A DNA stretch of 64,000 nt from Streptomyces sp. NBC_01231. GTDB lineage: Bacteria > Actinomycetota > Actinomycetes > Streptomycetales > Streptomycetaceae. Location: positions 10,044,001-10,108,000 of the forward strand of contig CP108521.1 of the NCBI GenBank assembly GCA_035999765.1, written 5' to 3'. The notes beneath the pieces are model-generated. The model was given only the letters and a program-made list of their open reading frames with translations, did no database searches and was not told the DNA's origin. Below, piece after piece: positions 54,684 through 63,313 of the stretch (positions within the stretch are counted from its first letter, which is position 1; each line of letters begins with the position of its first letter). A program made the position numbers and the translations under genes.

Positions 54684-55829
54684 ATGCTGAACATCGCGGA
54701 CACACTGCACCTTTGGTGCCGCGAGGCACGTCCTTTCGCCCTGGCCACCGTCGTCGATGTCACCGGCAGCGCGCCCCTGCCGGTTGGCACGTCGGTCGCG
54801 GTGGACGAGGACGGCAACGCGGTCGGCAGCATCTCCGGCGGCTGCGTCGAGGGAGCCGTCTACGAGCTGTGCCGACAGGTCCTCCACGACCAGGGTCCAC
54901 CCCAGCGCGCCTGGTTCGGCTACTCCGACGACGACGCCTTCGCCGTCGGCCTGACCTGCGGCGGCGAACTCGACGTCCTCGTCCAGCACATCGACCCCGC
55001 GGCGCACCGGCACCTCACCGCAGCCCTCACCGACGTCGCGGAGGGCAGACCCGCCGCCGTGGCCCAAGTCGTCGACGGCCCGCAGGAGTTGCTCGGCCGG
55101 ATACTGTGCGCCGACGCGGAGGGATGTACACATCCCGGCACGCTGACCGGAGCAGTCCAACGGGCGGTCGGCGCACAGGCGCGGGCACTGCTGCGGGCCG
55201 GACGCACTGCCCGGGTGGACATCGGCGGGGATGCCGCCACCTGTCCGGAGCACCTGTCCGCGCTGATCCACGTCAACGCCTCCCGCCCCCGCATGATCGT
55301 CTTCGGCGCGGTCGACTTCGCCGCCGCACTCAGCCAGGCCGGCAGCTTCCTCGGCTACCGGGTCACCGTCTGCGACGCCCGCCCCGTCTTCGCCACCGCG
55401 GCCCGTTTCCCCCACGCCGACGAGATCGTGGTCGACTGGCCCCACCGCTACCTGGAACACACCGAAGTGGACGCCCGCACCGCCGTCTGCGTCCTCACCC
55501 ACGACGCCAAGTTCGACATCCCTCTGTTACGCCTGGCACTCGGCCTGCCCGTCGGTTACGTCGGCGCCCTGGGATCCCGGCGCACCCATCACGAACGCCT
55601 CCGTCTCCTGCGCGAAGCCGGTGTCACCGATCAACAGCTCGCCCGGCTGCGTTCCCCCATCGGGCTCGACCTCGGTGCCCGCACGCCCCAGGAGACGGCC
55701 ATTTCGATCACCGCGGAGATCATCGCCCACGCCAACGAGAACACGGGCCTGCCCCTGACCCACACCACAGGAGCGATCCACCACTCACCCCGGCGAAGGC
55801 AGCCGGCGTCGGCAGCGAACACCGCTTGA
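54684..55829 (+). CDS. XdhC/CoxI-family molybdenum enzyme maturation factor (PaoD-like)
   Basis: A 381-residue XdhC-type chaperone: FALATVVDVTGSAPLPVGTS, GSISGGCVEGAVYELC and GLTCGGELDVLVQ in the N-terminal part, then a Rossmann C-terminal domain with MIVFGAVDFAAALSQAGSF, YVGALGSRRTHHERLRLL and GLDLGARTPQETAISITAEI. It binds, protects and inserts sulfurated Mo cofactor. It follows the Mo subunit by 161 nt on the same strand and completes the four-gene set. Confidence 0.92.
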   Translation: MLNIADTLHLWCREARPFALATVVDVTGSAPLPVGTSVAVDEDGNAVGSISGGCVEGAVYELCRQVLHDQGPPQRAWFGYSDDDAFAVGLTCGGELDVLVQHIDPAAHRHLTAALTDVAEGRPAAVAQVVDGPQELLGRILCADAEGCTHPGTLTGAVQRAVGAQARALLRAGRTARVDIGGDAATCPEHLSALIHVNASRPRMIVFGAVDFAAALSQAGSFLGYRVTVCDARPVFATAARFPHADEIVVDWPHRYLEHTEVDARTAVCVLTHDAKFDIPLLRLALGLPVGYVGALGSRRTHHERLRLLREAGVTDQQLARLRSPIGLDLGARTPQETAISITAEIIAHANENTGLPLTHTTGAIHHSPRRRQPASAANTA

Positions 55830-56043
55830 AAGCGGCCCTTGTTTCGTCGGCGCGGCACGGTGGCGTTGGCGGATGATCAGTTCCTGGTGCTCCGACAACG
55901 AAGGCGTATGTGGCGAGGAGCGTGATGCGAATCCGGCTGCGCGCCGGGCGGCAAGGACCTCGACCCGTACGGCGAAACCCTACGAGACCGGATCCGTCAG
56001 GCCGAGGCCGATACCGGCAGGCGGGAGCATGTCCGTCCGGCGG

Positions 56044-56811
56044 CTATCGGGCGACATAGCCTCCGTCGACGGGGAGGGCGACGCCGACGACGAAGCCGGC
56101 TCCGGGGCTGCACAACCACAGGACGGCCTGGGCGATCTCCTCCGCGGTGCCGAGCCGGTTGATGGGCTGGTTGGCCTCGGCCTCGGCGAGGTCGAGTTCA
56201 CCCTTGGTGATCATGTCGCGGACCATCGGGGTGTCGATGGTGCCGGGGCAGACCGCGTTGATGCGGATGCCGCGCGGGGCGTATTCGAGGGCCGCGCTGG
56301 TGGTCAGTCCGATCACTCCGTGCTTGGAGGCATGGTAGGAAGCGCGGCCGGGCAGGCCGACCAGGCCGCCGAGCGAGGAGCAGTTGACGATCGCGCCGCT
56401 GCCCTGGGGCCGCATGTGCCGCAGCTCGTGCTTCATGCTGGCCCAGACTCCGCGGAGGTTGATGCCGTTGACGCGGTCGAACCGTTCGGCGGGTTCGTCG
56501 GCGGCGTCACTGGGCGGGATCTGGATGCCGGCGTTGTTGTAGGCCATGTCGAGACGGCCGAAGGTCTCCACGGTGCGGTCGACCGCGGCGGCGACCTGCT
56601 CCTCGTCGCTGACGTCACAGGTCAGGGCGAGTGCTCGGTGGCCGGCAGCGGTGAGCTCCTTGACTGCCGTGTTCAGGGCGGCGTCGTCGATGTCGGTGAG
56701 GGCGACGGCGGCCCCGGCCTCGGCGAAGGCGCGGGCGGTCGCCAGGCCCATGCCGGAGCCGGCTCCGGTGACGAAGGCGACCTGACCGGTGAAGTCGTAG
56801 GTGGGGTTCAT
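56044..56811 (-). CDS. Short-chain dehydrogenase/reductase
   Basis: A 255-residue classical SDR: AFVTGAGSGMGLATARAFAE, LTDIDD, CDVSDE, NNAGIQIPP, catalytic Ser in NCSSLGG and YHASK (Tyr-x3-Lys), PGTIDTPMV and the end GVALPVDGGYVAR. NAD(H) is favoured by the acidic LTDID after strand two. It lies 51 nt downstream of the MFS exporter, likely the same transcript. Confidence 0.93.
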   Translation of the reverse strand: MNPTYDFTGQVAFVTGAGSGMGLATARAFAEAGAAVALTDIDDAALNTAVKELTAAGHRALALTCDVSDEEQVAAAVDRTVETFGRLDMAYNNAGIQIPPSDAADEPAERFDRVNGINLRGVWASMKHELRHMRPQGSGAIVNCSSLGGLVGLPGRASYHASKHGVIGLTTSAALEYAPRGIRINAVCPGTIDTPMVRDMITKGELDLAEAEANQPINRLGTAEEIAQAVLWLCSPGAGFVVGVALPVDGGYVAR

Positions 56812-56862
56812 GCGGTGTTCTCCTGTCGAAAACCGAGTGACGGGTGAAGGGCCGGGCTTGCG

Positions 56863-58119
56863 TCAGTGCTGCGACGGCGCCTGGACGGGGTCCTCTTCTC
56901 GCGTGCGGGGCGCGGCGGATGCGCCGCTCGACGATCCACGCGAAGTGGCTGTGCCGGCGGCGGCGAGAGCCAGGAGCGGAAGGATGGTCAGGGCCGTGAT
57001 GACGGCGCCCACCAAGGGTGGTCCGGTGAGGCCGAGGGAGGAGTCCAAGGCTCTACCGGCGATGGCCGCTCCGGCGGCGATGCCGGTGTTGTAGGCGGAA
57101 GTGGTGAGTGCCGAGGTCAGGGTGGGCGCATCGCCTGCGAAGCGGACGGCGAGCGAGGTGATCACCGGATTGACGGTGAACCCGGTCAGGGCCATGAGGA
57201 AGACCAGGCCGGCGGCCGCGAAGGGATTGACCGACAGGGGAATCAGCAGGAACAGGACCAGGGCGGTGGCTGCCGCCGCTATGAGGGCGGTGGTCATCGG
57301 ACGACGGTCGCCCAGACGGCCGCCCACGGTGATGCCGCCCAGCGCTCCGGCCCCGAAGGCGACCAGGACCAGCGGCACGGCACCGTCCGGGACGCCGGCG
57401 CGGTCGGTCAGCAACGGAGTGATGTAGCTGTAGGTCGCGAGGACGCCGCCCATGATCAGCATCGCGGCGGTGAGCGCCAGCCACAGCCGGCCCTGCCGTA
57501 GCGCGCCGACCTCGGCGCGCAAGGACACCTCGGTCGACTGCTCGACTCGGGGGATGAAACGACCGACGGAGGCGGCGGCGAGCGCCGAAAGGACGGCGAG
57601 TGCCCAGAAGGGGCCGCGCCAGCCGGTGATCTGGCCGGCGAAGGAGCCGATCGGGACACCGATGACGTTGGCGAGGGTCAGGCCGCCCATCATGACACCC
57701 ACGGCGCGGGTGGAGTTGGAGGGGCCTGCGGCGGCGGTGGCGACGACGAATCCGACGGCCCAGAACGCTCCGGTGGCCAGAGCGGTGACGACGCGGGCTA
57801 TGAGCACGACCGTGAAGGATGTGCTGGCGGCTGCGACGACGTGGCCGAGGCTGAAGACGATCAGGGCAAGGATCAGGGTCTGGCGCTGGGGCAGGCGCAG
57901 GGTGGCCATGGCCATGGTCGGCCCGCCGATGATCATGCCGATGGCGAAGGCCGTGATCAGCAGGCCGACTTGGGGGACGCTGACTCCGAGGTCATGGGCC
58001 ATCTCCGGCAGCAGGCCGGCGATGACGAACTCGGTGGTCCCCATCAGGAAGGTGCCTGCGGCGAGCGCCCAGACGACGAAGGGCAGTTTGGCGGAGGGGG
58101 CCTCGGGTGCGGAAGGCAT
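56863..58119 (-). CDS. MFS transporter, DHA1-type drug or metabolite exporter
   Basis: A 418-residue 12-helix MFS protein with the AraJ/CmlR-type look: FVVWALAAGTFLMGTTEFVI then AGLLPEMAHDLGVSVPQVGL, motif C-like GVMMGGLTLANVIGVPIGSF and motif A-like GGRLGDRRPM in the second half. It probably exports a drug or small metabolite with proton influx. ATG at 58119 fits the family; AAGGAG lies 12 nt upstream. The SDR follows. Confidence 0.92.
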   Translation of the reverse strand: MPSAPEAPSAKLPFVVWALAAGTFLMGTTEFVIAGLLPEMAHDLGVSVPQVGLLITAFAIGMIIGGPTMAMATLRLPQRQTLILALIVFSLGHVVAAASTSFTVVLIARVVTALATGAFWAVGFVVATAAAGPSNSTRAVGVMMGGLTLANVIGVPIGSFAGQITGWRGPFWALAVLSALAAASVGRFIPRVEQSTEVSLRAEVGALRQGRLWLALTAAMLIMGGVLATYSYITPLLTDRAGVPDGAVPLVLVAFGAGALGGITVGGRLGDRRPMTTALIAAAATALVLFLLIPLSVNPFAAAGLVFLMALTGFTVNPVITSLAVRFAGDAPTLTSALTTSAYNTGIAAGAAIAGRALDSSLGLTGPPLVGAVITALTILPLLALAAAGTATSRGSSSGASAAPRTREEDPVQAPSQH

Positions 58120-58558
58120 GCTCGTGGTGACTCCTTGCGCGTGTTGCGGGGGATCAGGGAACGGACGGAGCTCGGCCAGAGCAGACAGCAGCCACGGAAT
58201 GGGTGACGAGAGAGAACCGTCTTGCCCGTGCTCAGCTGACGGCAGGGCCACGAGACGGCGTCGAGGGTGGGGCTGTTCGCGGGGAGAGGGGCGAGCCTCG
58301 CGGTGTCGCAGTCGGCGACATGCCCAGGAACGGCCGCCCCGGTGGGCGGGGCACCGTAGCGGCAGAAGGGCCCCGGGTCGCCTCAGGGGACGCGGCGGCA
58401 GGGCGGCTTGGGCTGGGCTGCCTCCGGCGCGCCGGAGGTGTCCAGGGGGTGCGGAAGGGGTCCTTTCTGCCGGATGTCGATCACAAAGGTGCGCGGTCAG
58501 GCGGCCAGGGCGACGAAGACGTCATGGCCCTGATCGTGGACAGCGCGCCGAGCAGGGA
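58120..58558. other. Gap with an 18-nt palindrome
   Basis: CCTCCGGCGCGCCGGAGG (58421-58438) is a perfect palindrome 120 nt past the ROK stop; it may terminate that gene. I see no credible gene in the 439 nt; the frames present are long only because of GC bias. The MFS promoter must lie in the left part. Confidence 0.45.
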
Positions 58559-59797
58559 TCATCCGGCGTCGACGCCGGCAAGTTCGGCTTCGATCCCCTC
58601 CGGAGAGAGGACGTGCTGACAGACGAGTTGGCTCGCGCCCATGATCGCGGCTCGCTCCCCGGCGCGTGAGAGGGAGATGCGGAGGTTGGTGGTCGCAAGC
58701 GGAGGCGAGCGCTGGTAGACGACCTCGCGTACGCCCGCCGCGAGGTGTTCACCGACCGCGGCCATCGCGCCGCCGATCACGACCACCCTCGGATTGAGCA
58801 GGTTGACGCATGTGGCGAGGACCTCCCCGATGTCACGCCCGGCCTGTCGCAGGGCCTGGATCACGGCGATGTCGCCGTTCGTGGCGAGCGTGATGACGTC
58901 GACCGTGCTCTCGGTGTCCAGTCCCTGGGCACTGAGGGACCGTGCGACGGCGGCTCCGGATGCGATGGCTTCAAGGCACCCCGTGTTGCCGCAGCGGCAC
59001 ACGATGTCCTGACCGCGGGTCGAACGGACGTGTCCGATGTCGCCCGCGGTGCCGTCGGCTCCGCGTTGGAGCCGACCGCTGCTGATGACCCCGGAGCCGA
59101 TGCCGGTGGCGACCTTGATGAACAGGAGGTCGTCGACATCGGGCCAGAACCACCGCTCTCCGAGGGCCATGATGTTCACGTCGTTGTCCACCAGGACCAC
59201 TCGCGTAGGCAGGGAGTCCTGGACGAAGCCGACGACGTCGAACCCGTCCCAGCCGGGCATGATCGGAGGCTTTACGGGCTGTCCCGTGGTGTGCTGGACG
59301 GGGCCTGGAAGGCCGATGCCGACACCTGCGAGGTCCCCCGGCCGATCCCTTTCCGCGAGCAGGCGCTTGCCCGCATCGACGACGAACCCGAGCACCACGT
59401 CCGGTCCCGCCGTCACCGGCAGGGGCTCGCACTCCTCTGCGAGCACATGGCCCTTGAGATCGGTGAGAGTCACGCGCACGTGGCTGGCACCGACGCCGGC
59501 CGCGAGCACCGTGCGCGCCTGGGGATCGAACGCGAAGCGCGACGCCGGCCGGCCGCCGCTCGACTGGGCTTCACCGATCGGGACGACAAGCCCGGAGCGT
59601 AGGAGCCGCTCGACCTTGCCGACCACGGTCGAGCGCGAAAGCCCTGTGGTCGTGGCGAGCTCGGCGCGCGTCCAGGGACGCCCGTCGCGGAGGATCTGGA
59701 AAAGATCACCGGCACGAAAGACTCCGGTGGCAGGAGGTTGCTCACCCTTGGTGAGGTCGTCGCGCACATGAAGTCTCTTGCGTCGGCCTTCTGACAT
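58559..59797 (-). CDS. ROK-family transcriptional repressor
   Basis: A 412-residue NagC/XylR-type regulator with an N-terminal HTH (LFQILRDGRPWTRAELATTT, then GLSRSTVVGKVERLLRSGLV) and a ROK sugar-kinase-like domain: VGIGLPGPVQHTTGQPVKPP, VDNDVNIMALGERW, and the zinc/ROK signature CRCGNTGCLEAIASG. It should bind a sugar or sugar phosphate. It is divergent from the sugar ABC operon and probably represses it. Confidence 0.93.
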   Translation of the reverse strand: MSEGRRKRLHVRDDLTKGEQPPATGVFRAGDLFQILRDGRPWTRAELATTTGLSRSTVVGKVERLLRSGLVVPIGEAQSSGGRPASRFAFDPQARTVLAAGVGASHVRVTLTDLKGHVLAEECEPLPVTAGPDVVLGFVVDAGKRLLAERDRPGDLAGVGIGLPGPVQHTTGQPVKPPIMPGWDGFDVVGFVQDSLPTRVVLVDNDVNIMALGERWFWPDVDDLLFIKVATGIGSGVISSGRLQRGADGTAGDIGHVRSTRGQDIVCRCGNTGCLEAIASGAAVARSLSAQGLDTESTVDVITLATNGDIAVIQALRQAGRDIGEVLATCVNLLNPRVVVIGGAMAAVGEHLAAGVREVVYQRSPPLATTNLRISLSRAGERAAIMGASQLVCQHVLSPEGIEAELAGVDAG

Positions 59798-59858
59798 GGC
59801 GGGAGTATCGCACAGCCGACTTATGACGGTCCAGAGTCAAAAGTGGGGTGCGTTTCTT

Positions 59859-59899
59859 TGAAAGTTCCTCTTGCCTCCCGTCGAAAGTCGGCCTAGTGT
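59859..59899 (+). promoter_or_regulatory. Candidate promoter and operator of the sugar ABC operon
   Basis: TTGCCT (59871-59876) and TAGTGT (59894-59899) with 17-nt spacing match the vegetative promoter. Two similar motifs, TTGAAAGTTC (from about 59859) and TCGAAAGTCG (59881-59890), lie about two helical turns apart over it, fitting a direct-repeat repressor site for the divergent ROK protein. The leader to 60094 shows nothing else. Confidence 0.5.
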
Positions 59900-60094
59900 C
59901 CGGTCAGCCGCCTCGGCTGGCAGCAACCTCCCGCCCCGCGCCAGCCGAGGCCGCTCTTCGCGGTCGCCTCGGGCCCCAGCCCCCGAGCACATCGCCGTCG
60001 TACTCCCGTTCATCCATCTCCGCGCTCCCGCTCTCCCCCCCCTGGCCGGGCGCGGCATCTCGTCCCCACCCCCTTCGACGAAGAAGGAACAACC

Positions 60095-61402
60095 ATGAGA
60101 CGAACCCGCACCACCGTCACGCGCCGCGGTTTCCTGGGCCTCGCGGCCGCGGCTGCCGCAGGCCCCGCTCTTGCCGCATGCGGCGGCGGATCCGGCTCCT
60201 CCGGGGGAGGCGGCAGCATCAAGTTCTGGGACATGCCGTGGGGCGCACCCGCGTACAACGACGCGGCCAAGAAGCTCACCGCGTCGTACACGCCGGCGTC
60301 CGGCGCGCTGAAGGCGAGTTATCAGACCATCCAGTGGAGCAACTTCTACCAGACGTTCTCCTCGGCGATCGCGTCGAAGACGGGCCCGGCGGTCTCCACC
60401 GGCGGCGGGTTCCAGGCGTTCCAGTTCGAGCAGCAGGGCGCGATCGCGTACGCGGACAAGGTCGTCGACGCCCTGAGGAAGAACGGGCAGTTCGACGACT
60501 TCCTCCCGGGTGTGCTGGACCCGTTCAAGTCGGACAAGGGCTACATCGCGCTCCCGTGGCAGCTCGACATGCGCGTGATGTGGTACCACAAGTCGCTGTT
60601 CGACAAGGCGGGTGTGGACGCGCCGACGGACTGGCCGTCGATGCTCGCTGCGGGCAAGGCGCTCAAGAAGGTCGGCGCGGTGGGGTTCGCCACCGGAGCG
60701 GGGTCGGGCAACTTCTTCGCCAACCACGCGGTCGTCCAGATGCTGCTCAACAACGGCGGCGGCGTGTGGAGCCCGGACGGACAGGTCGACGTCGTGAACG
60801 ACCGGAACCTCGAGGCCACGGAGTTCATGTACGAGCTGGTCTCGAACGGCATCATCGACCCCGCGGCCGTGAGCTACACGGACAACAACATCCTGGACCA
60901 GTGGAAGGACAAGAAGGCGGCCTACGGCTCGTACGCGGCCGGGCTGGACCGGAGGATCGGGGACACCTCGGGCGACCTGACGGTCGCGCCGGTGGTCACG
61001 GGGCCGCACGGCGACAAGGCGACCCTCGTGTTCCCGAACAACATCATGATGTACAGGAACACCCCGTCGCAGGAGTCCTCCGAGGCGTTCCTCGTCTACT
61101 ACATGGGCCAGCTCAAGCAGTTCTGGCAGCAGAAGCTCCTGGGCGGCCTGCCGGTGTTCAAGTCCATCACCGAGCTGCCCGAGTTCGCGGGGGACGCGAA
61201 CAACGTCACGATCATCAAGGAATGGCAGCCGATCGCCAAGACGTTCGGCGCGCGCAGCACGGCCCTCGACGCCAACGTCGCGGTGCTCGACGGCGGCCAG
61301 GCGATCACCCAGTTCGCCCAGACCGTGATCACCGGGAAAGGCACCGCCAAGAGCGCCCTCAAGGCTTTCGAGGACGGCCTCAAGTCCGCCGTCAAGTCCT
61401 GA
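60095..61402 (+). CDS. Sugar ABC transporter substrate-binding lipoprotein
   Basis: A 435-residue family 1 solute-binding protein. The signal combines a twin-arginine start (TRRGFLGLAAAAAAG) with a lipobox LAAC (Cys about residue 29), followed by a Gly/Ser linker, so it is probably exported folded and lipid-anchored. The mature part reads IKFWDMPWGAPAYNDAAKKL and carries Trp/Tyr-rich sugar-binding stretches (LPWQLDMRVMWYHKSLFDKA). First gene of the importer; the ligand may be a hexose or disaccharide. Confidence 0.92.
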   Translation: MRRTRTTVTRRGFLGLAAAAAAGPALAACGGGSGSSGGGGSIKFWDMPWGAPAYNDAAKKLTASYTPASGALKASYQTIQWSNFYQTFSSAIASKTGPAVSTGGGFQAFQFEQQGAIAYADKVVDALRKNGQFDDFLPGVLDPFKSDKGYIALPWQLDMRVMWYHKSLFDKAGVDAPTDWPSMLAAGKALKKVGAVGFATGAGSGNFFANHAVVQMLLNNGGGVWSPDGQVDVVNDRNLEATEFMYELVSNGIIDPAAVSYTDNNILDQWKDKKAAYGSYAAGLDRRIGDTSGDLTVAPVVTGPHGDKATLVFPNNIMMYRNTPSQESSEAFLVYYMGQLKQFWQQKLLGGLPVFKSITELPEFAGDANNVTIIKEWQPIAKTFGARSTALDANVAVLDGGQAITQFAQTVITGKGTAKSALKAFEDGLKSAVKS

Positions 61403-61416
61403 CCGGAGGGTATCCC

Positions 61417-62379
61417 GTGACCAACACGATCAGCGGCCTGGCGAAGGCCCGCCGGGGGGTCGCCCCCGGCGGGGCCGCCCGGGCTCCCGCCCGGCGCAAC
61501 CCGGCGAGCCCTCTGAAGGCGCAGACCAGGCGGACGTTCTTCTGGCTGCTCCTGCCGTCGGTGCTCCTGCTCGCCCTCATCCAGGGCTACCCGCTCGTGT
61601 ACGCCGCGATCCAGGCCACCCACGACGGATCGCTCATCGACTCCGGCAGCTTCGTGGGGCTGGACAACTTCGCCGACGTCCTCGGTTCCCAGGCGTTCTG
61701 GGACGCCGCGCAGTTCACCCTCCTGTTCACGGTCGTGGGCGTGTTCGGCTCGTGGGCTGTGGGCCTGGCGCTCGCCCTGTTGCTGCGCACCAGGATCCCG
61801 GCCCGCGGCATGTTCAAAGTGGCCCTGCTGCTGCCGTGGATCGTGCCGATCGTCGTCTCCTCGACGGCGTGGAACTGGCTCGTCTCGACCCCGGACAGCC
61901 TCATCCCGACCCTGTGCCGGGCTCTGGGGCTGGGCACCCCGCTCTTCCTCGCCGACCCGACCCTGGCCGTCGTCACCGTGTGCGTCTTCAAGATCTGGGT
62001 GAGCTTCCCGTTCATGATGCTGATGTCGTCTGCCGCACTGTCCTCGGTGGACGGAGCCGTGTACGAGGCGGCGAGCCTGGACGGAGCGAGCCGCTGGCAG
62101 CAGTTCAGGCAGATCACGCTGCCGATCATCTCGCGGTCCACGTACATCAGCTGGATCCTCATGATGATCTTCTGCGTCAACGACTTCCCGACCATCTACC
62201 TCCTCACCGGCGGTGGACCCGTGGATGCCACCAGTTCCCTGGTCGTCTACGCGTATCGGATGGTCTTCCAGAACTTCCAGACCGGCCCCGGTGTCGCGAT
62301 CGCCTTCCTCATGACGATGACCCTCGTGGTCGTCTCCATGATCCTTTACCGGCAGATCCGAAAGGCGGGCGTCGAATGA
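61417..62379 (+). CDS. Sugar ABC transporter permease (MalF-like)
   Basis: A 320-residue permease with six helices and the EAA loop [20 protein letters not shown] then LPIISRSTY near the C-terminus, the ATPase contact. GTG at 61417 lies 14 nt after the binding-protein stop with GGAGGG upstream. Its stop overlaps the next ATG by ATGA. No ATPase gene is present in the window; Streptomyces importers of this type often share the MsiK ATPase. Confidence 0.93.
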   Translation: MTNTISGLAKARRGVAPGGAARAPARRNPASPLKAQTRRTFFWLLLPSVLLLALIQGYPLVYAAIQATHDGSLIDSGSFVGLDNFADVLGSQAFWDAAQFTLLFTVVGVFGSWAVGLALALLLRTRIPARGMFKVALLLPWIVPIVVSSTAWNWLVSTPDSLIPTLCRALGLGTPLFLADPTLAVVTVCVFKIWVSFPFMMLMSSAALSSVDGAVYEAASLDGASRWQQFRQITLPIISRSTYISWILMMIFCVNDFPTIYLLTGGGPVDATSSLVVYAYRMVFQNFQTGPGVAIAFLMTMTLVVVSMILYRQIRKAGVE

Positions 62380-63266
62380 GTACCGTCACGCACACGGACA
62401 CGCGCACGCCTTCCGCCGCTGCGACGAGCAGCCGGCGCAAGCCCCGCACGGTCTCCGACGCCGACCTGCGCGGACGGTGGTGGCGCTTCGCCCTGATCCT
62501 GGTGATCACGGCCGTCGCCCTCGTCCCCATCTTCGTCGTGCTCTTCCTCGCCTTCACCCCAGGCGCGCAGAGCACCGCGACCGGCATCACGGTCGAGAAC
62601 TTCAGCCGGGTCTTCTCGGACACCCTCGTCATGACCTGGCTCGGGAACAGCCTGGTGACCACGCTCGCCACGGTTGTCGTGTCGGTGGCCGTCGCGGCGC
62701 CCGCCGGATACGTGCTGTCTCGGGGGCGCAGCCGCGCGGTGTCGGGCTACTCGCTTCTGCTGTTCGTCATGCAGTCCCTGCCGATCATCACAGCCGTCGT
62801 GCCACTGTTCGTCCTCTTCGCGAAAATGGACCTGGTCGACAACCTGACGGGACTGACGATCATCTACGTCGGCTCGACCATGAGCGTGGCGACCTGGATG
62901 ATGGCCGCCTACTTCGACTCGATCCCGGTCAGCCTCGAGGAGGCGGCCTGGATCGACGGCTGCTCGGTGTTCGGCTCTTTCACCAGGATCGTCCTGCGCA
63001 ACAGCCTCCCCGGGGTGCTCTCGACCGCGATCTTCGCTTTCCTGCTCGCCTGGAACGACTACCTCGTGGCCGTCGTGTTCCTGCGCTCGCAGGAGATCTT
63101 CACGCTTCCCGTGGGCGTGCAGTCCTTCTTCCAGCAGAACATGACCGACTGGGGATCCGTCATGGCTGTCGCCGTCGTCATGATGCTCCCGCCCGTGATC
63201 ATCTTCGTGACGCTCAACAGGTACTTCAGCGTCGGCGGCATCGGCGGCTCCCTCGCCGGCCGCTGA
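62376..63266 (+). CDS. Sugar ABC transporter permease (MalG-like)
   Basis: A 296-residue second permease: FALILVITAVALVPIFVVLF, VTTLATVVVSVAVAAPAGYV and the EAA loop LEEAAWIDGCSVFGSFTRIV. It pairs with the preceding MalF-like gene, with which it overlaps by 4 nt. The ending YFSVGGIGGSLAGR is typical. It is followed after 47 nt by the isomerase-like gene. Confidence 0.93.
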   Translation: MSTVTHTDTRTPSAAATSSRRKPRTVSDADLRGRWWRFALILVITAVALVPIFVVLFLAFTPGAQSTATGITVENFSRVFSDTLVMTWLGNSLVTTLATVVVSVAVAAPAGYVLSRGRSRAVSGYSLLLFVMQSLPIITAVVPLFVLFAKMDLVDNLTGLTIIYVGSTMSVATWMMAAYFDSIPVSLEEAAWIDGCSVFGSFTRIVLRNSLPGVLSTAIFAFLLAWNDYLVAVVFLRSQEIFTLPVGVQSFFQQNMTDWGSVMAVAVVMMLPPVIIFVTLNRYFSVGGIGGSLAGR

Positions 63267-63313
63267 CCCCCGCCTCCCCACACCCTCACGCATCCTGAGA
63301 GGACACCACCCCT

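Noticed and set aside
52300-54729. 809-codon minus frame opposite the Mo subunit
   Set aside because: Shadow of the catalytic subunit.
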